Source: Isoetes taiwanensis
Lineage: Eukaryota > Streptophyta > Lycopodiopsida > Isoetales > Isoetaceae
NCBI GenBank assembly: GCA_021234155.1
Contig: JAJEKV010000034.1
Location: 5,930,028-5,994,027 of the forward strand
DNA length: 64,000 nucleotides
Direction: 5' to 3'
Part shown: piece after piece, positions 33,153 through 43,475 of the stretch
How the letters are laid out: each line of letters starts with the position of its first letter
Position numbering within the stretch: the stretch's first letter is position 1
The notes under the pieces: generated by a model
Seen by the model: only the letters and a program-made list of their open reading frames with translations
The model's database searches: none
Told to the model about the DNA's origin: nothing
Position numbers and translations under genes: made by a program

Positions 33153-34782
33153 GTACCGTTTCTAGCAGTTCTTGGCTATGGAGTTTGAGTCCTTGTAGAC
33201 TTGTGCTTAGCTGATCCGTGGGTCTTTTTACTTGCTGGTGTTCTCACATGCTTCTATTTCCTATTGCTATCTGAAGTTGTAGCTATAGTTAATTGTCTCA
33301 ACAACCTTATGTTTGTGTGCTGCTCCAGTATATAAGGTTTCCTGCTTGCCTGGCTTCCCTAATTTTTATATTAACCCTATTGGAACTGTTTTTGAGCACT
33401 CACGGCAGTGTGTCTTCCCCATAAGCAAACTCATGCAGCTGACATGATATAGGTGGCCACATTTCACCTTCAGGCTGAGGGTGTAATCATCCTGGAAGGC
33501 GAGCCCGCATGTGGAGCATCTCTCCTCATCTCCAATTGGCGACCTGAATGGCACAGAAGAGATGCTCACAAATTGGCCAGCTCTCTTTGTCAGTTCCCTA
33601 AGTCGGTTGACATTCTGTAAATGCTGCTGGGCTTTTGCAAGCTGCACTTCATTGTTTGCAACCTCAGGAGCTACAGTGGCCATCCCTTTATTTACTGGCC
33701 CACCCTCGGAGGGCTTTCAACATATATTCTGCTATGTCTTTCTCCTTCTCTAAGCTCAGTAGCTCAGCAGAGGCACCTGCATCAGGATCTATCAGGGTTT
33801 GAAGATGCAAGGTGTTGTCTTTTATGGTCTGCAAATTCCGCTTTGAAGCCGAGAAGAAAGTTCCCTTAGCCTGGGACTGGATAACTAGCTCTTTCTGGCC
33901 ACTAAATCAGCATGAATGTTGTTTAAAGCATCCTACAGATCTTTGATCATTGAACAGATTCCCTTCTAATTTAATATCAGTGCCTCCTGAAGCTTGCCTT
34001 TTTGTTATAGTTTCAGGTGTTGTGGTCTATTAAGATCTGCTGGGCTCTGCTCTGCTTACTGGGGCATTGTTGCCTGGTTCACTTTTACCTTGCTGCTATA
34101 AGCTCTACTCTTAGTTGCAACTACTGCCCAATTAACCTTGAAGTTCTCTGGAGCAATGATAGCACTCCTCTTTGCAAGATTATAAAAAAGCGTGTGATCC
34201 TTTTATCTTCTATCTGCTGAAAATGTTATCAGAAATATTGATTCACCTTGTTATCTTCTATTCTATTTTGGTTTATCAGAAAGCGTGCATTTTCACACCC
34301 AAATATATTTTGTATCACATGGAGTATATCAATAAGGATCTTAAGTTTTTCATAAAGATTTTTTTAGAGGGCCAGCACTTGGATGGTATTAAAAAAAAAA
34401 AAAATTCCTTTAACTAGGGGTTTTGGAAAGTCTGGTTCAATCAAAATTGGGCTGTCTGAAATAGTTATAGAAAATTACCTTAGATTGGCTATTTTTTCTA
34501 CAAATGCCATGTTTGTAGGCACATTCTCATCAACCGAATCATCCGACTCACCCTCATTCTCGGCTTCTACCATTGTCAACCTAGTGACTCGGACAACAAC
34601 TCTACTACCTGCTTCTCCACATCTTCAACATCCTTGTCTATCCCTACATCAACAGTGTTAGAGGAGGCCTTTGTAGAGCTGTTGCAGAATTTAAGACTAT
34701 AACGTAATTGGCAGCATCGTTAGCATTACTCGAATCTGCCTTAGATTGTGCAGGATTTGGTGTCTTCAGCAATGTGCTGTTA
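33153..34782 (-). repeat. RING-gene array, unit 3
   Basis: Full-length unit, with RING, coiled-coil, PENFKVNW-type and acidic-linker segments in minus order. Minor indels separate it from units 1 and 2. An A13 run near 34390 matches the A-runs at 17578, 31372 and 33113. Confidence 0.85.
33366..33910 (-). pseudogene. RING-H2 and coiled-coil segments, unit 3
   Basis: The RING frame (33366-33683) keeps all ligands: CSTCGLAFQDDYTLS, CGHLYHVSC, CREC. A small deletion between the coiled coil and the RING joins them differently from units 1 and 2 (EGGPVNKGMATVAPEVANN). The coiled-coil region upstream (33700-33900) is shortened by a frame change. Confidence 0.6.
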
Positions 34783-34868
34783 GATGCTGCATCATGACGC
34801 TGACTGCTGGCATCTTGTTGTGTACTGTCTACATGTTCCTCTACTATTGTTACCAATTCAGAAAACAA
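34644..34868 (-). pseudogene. ELVTIVEE-type segment, units 3/4 junction
   Basis: Minus frame FSELVTIVEEHVDSTQQDAS, then a Ser/Asn/Asp-rich stretch. It is polar and probably disordered. The next segment in minus order (acidic linker, 34480-34690) continues in a shifted frame after tatag, which could be a splice acceptor. Equivalent sequence occurs in units 1 and 2. Function unknown. Confidence 0.4.
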
Positions 34869-35645
34869 GCATGTATTGTTTCTAGCAGTTCTTGGCTATG
34901 GAGTTTCTTGTGCTTAGCTGATCTGTGGGTCTTTTTACTTGCTGGTGTTCTTACATGCTTCTATTTCCTATTGCTATATGAAGTTGTAGCTATAGTTAAT
35001 TGTCTCAACGACCTTATGTTTGTGTGCTGCTCTAGTATATAAGGTTTCTTGCTTGCCTGGCTTCCCTAATTCATGCACTAGCCCTGTTGGAACTGTTTGA
35101 GCACTCAAGTCAGTGTGTCTTCCCCATAATTGTTTGCAACCTCAGCAGCTACAGTGGCCACCTATTAAACTATCCCCTCATTTACTGGCCACCCTCCATT
35201 TCAAGGAGGGCTTTCAATATATATTCTGCCATGTCTTTCTCCTTTTCTAAGCTCAGTAGCTCAGCAGAGGCACCTGCATCAGGATCTATCAGGGTTTGAA
35301 GACGCAAGGTGTTGTCTTTTATGGTCTGCAATTTCTGCTGTGAAGCCGAGAAGAAAGTTCTCTTAGCCTGGGACTAGATAACTAGCTCTTTCTTGGCCAC
35401 TAAATCAGCCTGGATGTTGTTTAAAGCATCCTACAGATCTTTGATCATTGAACGGATTCCCTTCTACTTTAATATTAGTGCCTCCTGAAGCTTACCTTTC
35501 TATTATAGTTTCAGGTGTTGTGGTCTGCTAAGATCTGCTGGGCTTTGCTCTGCTTACTGGGGCACTGTTGGGTGGTTCACTTTTAGCCTTGCTGCTATAA
35601 GCTCTACTCTTAGCTGCAACTGCTACCCAATTAACCTTGAAGTTC
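34783..35645 (-). repeat. RING-gene array, unit 4 (RING deleted)
   Basis: The rightmost unit. Most of the RING segment is deleted between gtcttccccata and attgtttgcaacc near 35127, leaving only its first codons. The coiled-coil part is present. Similarity to other units ends at gttctctgga near 35650, where unique coding sequence continues. Confidence 0.8.
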
Positions 35646-35953
35646 TCTGGATCCTGCTTGGCTCTCTGGCAGTTGTTGAATGAAAAAAGGTATAATATTG
35701 TTTTCCTTACTTTGCTATTCTTCAATCCCTTCAGGTATATTTTGCTTATAGGTTCAATTAGAGCTTCTTCGTGCTCTGGCCTAACCTTGTCAATGAAAGT
35801 TTTGACAAGAATGACACCGTTGGTATCCCAAATTTCATTGTACTCTGCTGCAGAGATAACATCTGTTCGAAATTGAGAGGGATGAATTCCCTCGTTTGGC
35901 GTACCCGCATACACATGGAAGTCTTCTTTCATTTGGCAATTAGCCAAGTCTGA
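35528..35953 (-). CDS. 5' segment of the RING/coiled-coil gene, unique part
   Basis: A 139-codon minus frame. Its C-terminal third (DPENFKVNWVAVAAKSRAYS) is the segment repeated in every array unit; the first two thirds (EDFHVYAGTPNEGIHPSQFR, then AAEYNEIWDTNGVILVKTFI, then EALIEPISKIYLKGL) occur only here. So this is probably the 5' part of the parent gene from which the array grew. Around KNSK a 45-base stretch begins with gtaagg and ends with gccag, which looks like a very short intron retained in frame. No domain recognised. Whether it is expressed is unknown. Confidence 0.45.
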   Translation of the reverse strand, partial: SDLANCQMKEDFHVYAGTPNEGIHPSQFRTDVISAAEYNEIWDTNGVILVKTFIDKVRPEHEEALIEPISKIYLKGLKNSKVRKTILYLFSFNNCQRAKQDPENFKVNWVAVAAKSRAYSSKAKSEPPNSAPVSRAKPSRS

Positions 35954-35959
35954 TCCTAA

Positions 35960-37370
35960 GGGAGTGCTTCTTCTGGCCTAAAAGAATGCAAGTAGAACAA
36001 ATCAACAGGGCACCCTAAACCCATAGAAATTTTGGCATTGCATTTTGCTTACCCGATACATGGCCTCAGTTGGAATTATTGCTTGAGCGGATGGATCAAT
36101 CACTTTCTTGCTCATGGTTGATCTGTTGTATATACTATGGAAATCAGAGAGCACAAATCCGCGGGGTCTTTGGCCAGAGTAGAGAAAGTTGGGGAAGAGA
36201 GATTTGGAAAATACAAATTCGAAAGTTAGTTTATTTAGGTTCCAGATTTTAGCAGGTCATATTCATTACCGCGAGCAATAAGCAAATCATGATTGTATAT
36301 GCAGGTAAGGGAAAGTGACAGGCGGAAAATAGATAGTACTATAATAGATGAAGGGTGGGAAAAAAAAGGTGAAGGGTGGAAAAAATTGTATAACAGGTGC
36401 TGGTGCTGGTGTTGTGGTCGCATTTATTTGCAACCCACCAGCATACTTTTGCCCTGCTGTCATAGGAGGGGGATAGTGTGACGACTATACGAGTATTATA
36501 CTCGTATATACAAATATAATCATGACGCAGATGCAAAAAGATAGTTGCACGAGACAGGGTTCAAACTTACAACTTTCAGCTGCAAGCCATATACCTTTGC
36601 CAGCCGCATTATCTATCATCCTTGATGAGATGTTTTTTGTGTCATTCGCATGTGTGCAGCAGCTTCCACGAGGTTCTAGTCTAGAACATAATAGAATCTA
36701 CATACATGTGCGACACTTGGCAAAATCTCATCTATTGAAATGGCTCGATCTGGACCATTGGCTTAGATATATAAGGAGGAGCCTCATTCTTGTCGAACCA
36801 TTTTGGTTCAACTCCAGTATCAAGCTTTCTAGGCATATGTCTTGTATTCTTGCTTGCCTTTGGGTCTTTATATTCTTGATTCTTCATCATAGATCAGATT
36901 CTTTACCGATCTTGACATATTTCTTATGTATTTCTCACATATTTTCCACGTATTTTCCTTGTTTTCAAGTAGGTTCATGACAATCTAAAGAGCCATGATG
37001 CACTGAACATTACCAGAGAACATCTCTCGACACCAATGACCCATCCACAAGCATTGCATATTATGAATTAAGAAACTTTAGTCTTTTAATTATAGAGCCA
37101 TAAATAGTAGATATAGTTTTATAATCTCTGCAAGGCATATAGGAATTTGTTGAGGATGAATGCTATACCCTTCATGCCTGGGTGAGACTTGGATTATTGG
37201 AGGTAGTAATATGGGCTTTTCTACATGCGTTGTGGTCACCAAGGTCTAACTCTCGACTTTGGCATTCATGTTGATTCTACGCTCACAGGGCTTGGGAGAA
37301 GGGTGGGCAAAAGTGCAACTTTAGCATATTTGCATCTACCTGGCCAACCAGTCAATAAATTTCTTGTCTT
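35960..37370. other. Intergenic with weak tRNA-like block
   Basis: No gene is supported. At 36555-36612, on the minus strand, gtttgaaccctg follows a ggctggcaaagg-type block by about 40 bases, which resembles SINE A and B boxes. The short frames at 36235-36980 overlap on both strands without domains. Confidence 0.35.
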
Positions 37371-37962
37371 CAGGGAAATTACTAAATGTATATTTCTTAT
37401 TAGCTAAAATGGCTTTAGCTAAACTTGCCCAAAACTAATCCCAAGACTTTCTGTGCTTTAGCTAAACAATAGACATTTTGTTTCTCATACTTTCTAGCAT
37501 TTAGCTCAACTAACCTGTAATTCATCCCAAAAATTTCTATGGTGTGGGCAAGGAAGCTAAAATTATTATACCTCCTTCCCAATTGTTTCCATTTACTTTA
37601 ATCATTTTCTTATGGAACATGCTAAAAAAAAGCAGTAGCTAAATATAGGCCTTAAGTTATTCCATGGATACTAGAAAATAAAATTACTAATTATATGCAT
37701 CTCATTACCTTGAATTGCTTTAGCTAAACTAGCCCAAAACTAATTCCAAAACTTTCTATGGTTTAGCTAAAAGGTATAAATTTTTACTTGCTTGCTTTCT
37801 AGAGTTTGGCTAAACAGCCTGAAGGTTGGTGCTGGCGCGAAAAAAGTGAAGCTAAAATTATTAATTTTTCCTCAATTTTTTCAATTTACTTTAGCCAACA
37901 TTTTTTGAAAATGTGTTACAAAATTGTCAAATAGCTAAGTTTAGCCCTTAAATTATTCCATG
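37371..37962. mobile_element. Two tandem hAT-related non-autonomous units
   Basis: The left end (cagggaaattactaaatg, then tagctaaaatggc) matches the left end of the hAT element at 17980. The right end (cttaaattattccatg) matches that element's right end. An internal copy of the right end at about 37650-37664 divides the block into two homologous halves of about 295 bp. Both halves hold tttagctaaac motifs and aaaactttct, as in the hAT subterminal region. No coding. No matching 8-bp duplication was found outside, so boundaries are tentative. Confidence 0.6.
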
Positions 37963-38169
37963 CTTCAGCACCTTTCTGCTGGGACCCCTTGACCCCAATC
38001 GCTTGGTGAGCGTGGGCCCTTCTCGCCTCTCCGCCACAACCCCCTCCTCCTGCTCCTACTCCTGCTCCCTCACGACCCACGCCCTCTCAGCCACATGCTG
38101 CCTCCGCTCCATCTACTTCTCACTCAGCCTCTGCTTCCCGTCCTCCCCATGACTTCAGTGCGCGATACC

Positions 38170-39010
38170 CCGCTATTCCTGACAAATAGGAATTGTGCCT
38201 CCGGGTGGTCTCATGGAATTGTCGAGGCTTCCCTTGGCAGAAGGGGGACAGTCTCAACTCCGTGGCAGCCGATATGGATCTCATCTTTCTCATGGAGACA
38301 TGGGAGCATGCCGCACAAGGCTACGATCTGTAGGGTTACCAACATTTTCGGTCTTCAATACACTGCGGCAGACGGAGGGGTCATCGTGGGGTTGCTTGCT
38401 ACTACCAGACAACCTTGGCACATTCGGTTACCCTCGAGAAGACAACCGGTACTTGTGGGTTCGTGTGCATAATACCAGTGGCAACCCTCTTTTTCTGGCC
38501 GCCTGTTATTTCCCTCACGCAGAGAGCACCTTCTATCGCAGCCACTCCGATGCGGATAGGATGGACCCTTATGTCGATCTATATGATGACATACAGCAGC
38601 ACAAGCAGTTGGGTAGGGTCGTCCTTCTTGGGGATTTCAATGCACGGACAGGAGTAGAGCGGTCCATGAGACTTGACCCCCTCGCTGACGATGTCCTGCA
38701 GCTACGTGCCGCAGAGGCAACCTGGCCACGAGGATCGGATGACAACCAGGTCACTCGCTTTGGCAGACAGTTGCTCCTGCTATGTGGTATTTTTTACTTG
38801 ATAATTTGCAATGGCCTGCCATAGTGGCCCGATTCTCACAAGTGCACCTGCAGACAGGACAATCATGGGGGAGGGTCTAGTGTGGTGGACTATGTGCTCG
38901 TAGTTGCGCAAGATATGCATCTCATCAGTCGTTTCTGGGTGGGCACCGACAGTCGGGATGAGGAGGTCGGGATGAGGAGGTCGACTCAGATCACCTCCCA
39001 CTTTATTTGG
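38170..39010 (+). pseudogene. LINE endonuclease domain
   Basis: Frames together give VVSWNCRGFPWQKG with the first metal-binding Asn, then LIFLMETWEHAAQGY with the Glu, then RYLWVRVHNTSGNPLFLAAC, then VVLLGDFNARTGVE (catalytic Asp/Asn). This order matches APE-type endonucleases. Frames change at least twice (near 38330 and 38810). The Asp-His end is degraded near 38990. Confidence 0.85.
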
Positions 39011-39439
39011 ACATGGCTTGGCAAGCCGCCAGAACTCCCACTATGCTCACCGCCATCCTCGATTATGACCGGATTATGAGTGTGCGGGGACTACGCCGAG
39101 ATGCTCATGGACGCCTTCGCCCGGCAATTCTGCGGACCCCACACTAGAGCAGCAGATGAACCGGTTGATCGGAGCTATTACGGGATGCAGCGGACAGGTG
39201 CTTTGGCAGACCCCCCCACGTCGCCGCTCAGGGACAACAACATTTTCGCGTAACCGGTGGTTTGATGCGGAGTGTAAAGAACGCAAGCGCCAGCTCCGTC
39301 ACATTCTGGATCTAGGTACCCGCTTTATAAAGCCACCACCACCGACGCAGCGCCCATCCGGAAGGAGACAAAGGCGGTACCTTGCCGCCGGTATCGGGGA
39401 GATGTTCGCCCATCGGATACTCATTCTCGAACCTTTTGG

Positions 39440-40800
39440 CGCAGAGTGCTTCGAAGGCCAGCCCAGCCTACAGGGGACATCACACCCGTGCAGTGGGAAC
39501 AATACTTGAAGCAGCTCTATGACCCACCAGGGACGCGTACGCCCATACCCCCGCAGGAGGGCCCCCCATTGGTTCTCGCGGAGGAGGATGTTGTGGAGGG
39601 CCTGCAACGGCTGGCTAATGGGAAGGCGGTGACCCGATGGTATGAGTGCCGAAGTTACTCAAATGGGCAAGGCAGCCGCTGGTGCCGATCCTCACTACCC
39701 TGTTCAACAGAGCATTGCATGAAGGTTTCCCCCGATAATGGACCACAAGCAGGGTTGTCCCCATTCACAAGGCGGGCGACCCACACTGTCCGGCCAATTA
39801 CCGGACGATCATGGTTAGTTCAGTATTTGCCAAACTATTGGCTGGCATTCTCGGCGGCAGTTTGACTGGGCAGGGGCTAGCAGATGTCGCGAGCCCTCAC
39901 ACAAGCGGGCTTTAGACCCGCCAGCGAAGCGATTGACCATATCTTTATACTACGGGCACTGATTGAAGACAGCCGAAACCATCGGCAGGACTTGTATTGC
40001 TGCTTTGTGGACTTCGCGAAGGCTTTTGATACGGTCCCCCGGGAAAAGCTATGGGCTCGACTGCGTCGACCGGGCTGCCACGCCTGTGCAAAATGCCATA
40101 TCTGTTGTATGAGAGTTGTTTTGGCGGGATGCACCGACGGGCCAAGCATTCACCGGTAGTATCGGGTCCGGCGGGGCTGCCCCCCTCTCACCAACACTTT
40201 TGGCCTCTACATTGACCCGGTTAAACCGGCTTCTACGAACATGGGGATGGCATACGACTTTTGCACCGGTCATCCGCCGGCTCATCTATGCGGATGATGT
40301 TGACCTTTCTCGCCCACACCCGGAAGCTATGCGCATCTCATCCGGATGCCCTAGACACATTCCCGACGGGCTACGGACATGCGGCGTGAATCCGGCCAAG
40401 ACCGGGGTGGTTTTCATATTCTCTTCACGCCACCCCACCTCCTGCACTCTCACATATCGGGGGGACAGTGTGGAGGTCACGCCCACCTACAAGTACCTGG
40501 GGGTGGAGTTCCCCCTCCTCGGCTCTGTTGGGAGGCGTTCATCCGCTATGAGGGTGATGCCAGCTGGAAAGTTTTATGCCATGCGAGAACAACAGATCAC
40601 CGAGGCGAGCTCTATGATTGGGACCATCATCCTACATCTGTTTTTGCCGGGTCGAGCCTGCCCTTACATGACGGGTCGAGGTTTGGGGCGATGCGTCTCT
40701 TTGGCGACCTTGAATGACTTGGAGCAGTGCGTAAGGCATTTTTGGCACGGGCACTTGGGGTGAAACCTTCAGTCCCCTATCAGATTCTGCTGCAGGAAAC
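39440..40800 (+). pseudogene. LINE reverse transcriptase domain
   Basis: In plus order: ITPVQWEQYLKQLYDPPGTR, EEDVVEGLQRLANGKA, then ALTQAGFRPASEAIDHIFIL, then LYCCFVDFAKAFDTVPREKL (first catalytic Asp), then RRLIYADDVDLS (YADD catalytic pair), then PTYKYLGVEFPLLGSV. At least four frame changes. The sister copy at 61-62 kb shares the same blocks in less GC-rich codons. Confidence 0.9.
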
Positions 40801-40999
40801 TGGATTCTTGCCACTTCAGCGGGCAGCCCTTGATAGACACATCGTCTATTTTCAGAAACTGGTTAATATGGGTGATGCTCGGCTTCCGCACCTGGCTTAC
40901 GCTGTGGCAATGGGCCCGCAGCGGCAGGTCAGCACATCAACCCCGCGTTGGTCCGGGGCCCGCAGCTCTACCTACGTTTCCAGCTGCCCCTGAAAAAGC

Positions 41000-41335
41000 G
41001 CAGACTCATTGCCTCCATTCGCACAAGGTGCCCATCATCTCCGCATCGAGACGGGCAGGTGGATTGGGGAGCCCCGCCAGGACAGGCTCTGTCAGTGCTG
41101 TCAAACGGGTGCCATTGAGGATGAGTCTCACACTTTCCAGAGTTGCCCAGCATTAAGTCAGATCCGGGCCAGATACGTTCCCTTAGTACGGCCGGACTTG
41201 CCCCTACATTTGCTGATGAACACACCGTCGAGACGCGGCTCGGGGTACATATCTCGTGAGGTACCGGATCTGCGAGCCCACCTTTGCCCCTTTGGGGCCG
41301 CCCTCCGATCGGGCACTCACGTACGGTACATGAGT
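41000..41335 (+). pseudogene. LINE C-terminal zinc motif
   Basis: The frame gives HHLRIETGRW, then LCQCCQTGAIEDESHTFQSC, a Cys-x-Cys-Cys, His, Cys cluster as in the C-terminal zinc-binding region of several LINE clades. The equivalent in the 7-kb copy is frameshifted. Confidence 0.8.
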
Positions 41336-41535
41336 GTATATATTTGTGTGTTTTTGCATTTCGTATATTGGAACAGTTTGTCAGCAGGCTGATTGCTGCC
41401 ATGGTTTTTTTCCTCGAAAACCCTTCGGGGCGGGGGTTTTTTTATCCGGGTAGTAATCTGCTTGCTGCGCCTTTGTATTGGGTCCCATAGACCGATTGGT
41501 CTCCGTGGATGATAAAAATACCTTCCTTCCTTCTG

Positions 41536-43470
41536 TACGAAAGATTCCAAGACTCAATATCCAAACTCAATGCATTGGCGTACTCTAAAGGGAAGATGAC
41601 ATACCCCTCTTCTTCCTCTAGCTTATATGTGTTTCTTTGCAGGGCTTGGGCACCCTTTCTACCCTTATATGTTGTTCACCCTACGCATAGGTGTCAGGGT
41701 GTATTTCAACCCTGCTTTTCCATCTATGACTTTACAGCCTAAATTCTAGTTTCATTTGCATTCCAATTTCTAGATCCCCTTTTTTTTTTTTTTTTGGGGG
41801 GATGGGGATGAACTCTTCATAAATTTATCTAAGCCTTGCATGTGTCCAAATTTTCTTGTGTCATGGCACGAGCACAGACAATCTCCAGAGTTTTAGCACT
41901 TCTAAGGGCAACCTCTAAATGCCTTTATTTAAGAAGCTTCTACTATTTGCTCCCAGGTAGACCCAATAATTTGGAATTCCCTCCCTCCCTCCCTCTAAGT
42001 CAAGGTTACCCCCATTCCCCTGCTATGCCCTATCAGGTGCCCAACAAGCTCCTTCTCTTGTAGGCTTGTCGAGATCTGTGGATGCCTCAACTCTTTATGA
42101 ATGGTCCTAGCATACCACCAATCTTGTTGACTCAGGAATCCTAGGTCTCCTTGATGCCTCTCTAACTAAAAATTTCAAATTTACTAACCTCGTCAAGCAT
42201 ATCTAACATTTGCTTCTCGGTCTATTTTTCTCACTTGGTAGGCCTCCTTGACATTGCAGTAATCGATGCATTGACTTGAGGTGCCTTCTTCTTCCTCCTA
42301 GGTGTGCATACTCGTTTGTAACATGTTAGAACCATGTGGTTCACTTCAACGCTATAATCTCCCTCTGCTCTTGTGAAAACCAGAGTTCTTGTGTTCTTCA
42401 AGCCTGGTTATCAATGTCTATTGTGTTGTGAAGCTCCATTTTATTTTTAATTTGTTCGAAACCATAGCGGGAGAGGGGAATTTAGTCCAGCTCTAGCAAT
42501 AGAGCAACGATTTGGACATAATTGAAGCCACCAAGATTGAATCAGCCATAGATTGGGAGTGCTTATAGGCTTCTAGAAGGGGCCTTCACAGTCACGGGTA
42601 GGGGCATTCACATTAATGGTTAGGTGATCCCTCGTACGAGGAGTACATGCCTTCCTTGGATGGTTTAGAGACACATGTAGCGCGACAGCATGGGGAGATA
42701 CCATGGGACGCTCAATGTTCCAATCAATAATAATAATAATAATCCATGGATGATAAAAGTCCACTCAATTCAATTCTTTTAATATTCCAAGAAATTGCCG
42801 CGTACCATCATAATGGTGGTATGGATTCCTTGCTGCAAGTTTGAGATTATATATAGTACCACGTATAATATTGAAACCTTCCTTAGAAGGAGGCATTTGA
42901 GTTGTAAAATAATGAATGAAAACCTAGAAAGTATTAGATCTATATTGGGTGAGCAACTTATTCATCGAAGGTTGTTCTTTGGAATTTTATAGCTTTGATG
43001 CAAACTATGGATGTCATAAGCGTATATTGAAGGTTTCTTTTTTTCTTAATTTTTTAACTTTAGCAGGCTTGCCTAAAGGGAGGTACAACATTTCCTACAA
43101 TTTTAAGGTGTCCACTTATCATACATCTCAGCAACATTGAACGTGAGCCATTAGATCTACAATTTTTGTATGAATGGCGCGAAAAAATTAGAAATACTAG
43201 GACGATGGAGTAAATGCACTGCTAGACTGCAAAGCTCTAGGAACTCCATGATCCTTCATTTGACATAATTTTTTTTCCATCACGGAAGCGTGTTAAGGCA
43301 ATGGTTCACTTTAATATTACTACGTTGCCGATATGAACAGTTAGAATTTAGAAGGGATGTGACATGAAAATACGTCGCATCGTGTTGAAAATCAAATATC
43401 TACTGTACCATTTATATCTACTATAGTTTCATTTCATCCATCGTGCATTTGATGTTTCTTTTCGTCGCAG
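41536..43470. other. Intergenic, no gene seen
   Basis: Contains T18 at about 41780, a (taa)n run at about 42727-42744 followed by ccatggatgataaaa and short tcaat repeats, which may be another degraded LINE 3' end (compare 41505-41520). Otherwise no coding signal. Confidence 0.4.
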
Positions 43471-43475
43471 GATTG

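Larger units (their letters stand above)
37975..41535 (+). mobile_element. Nearly full-length non-L1 LINE, microsatellite-tailed family
   Basis: About 3.55 kb with endonuclease, reverse transcriptase and a C-terminal zinc motif in plus order, plus a Pro/Ala-rich leader before the endonuclease (about 38040-38160). GC content is visibly higher than the surroundings. Many frameshifts make it a pseudo-element. The 3' end has a small hairpin (agaccgattggtct), then ccgtggatgataaaaata and a short cttc-repeat tail (about 41520-41532). RT motifs YADD and GVRRGCPLSP (in the sister copy) and the lack of poly(A) separate it from the L1 at 21-26 kb. The clade is not settled. Confidence 0.85.
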
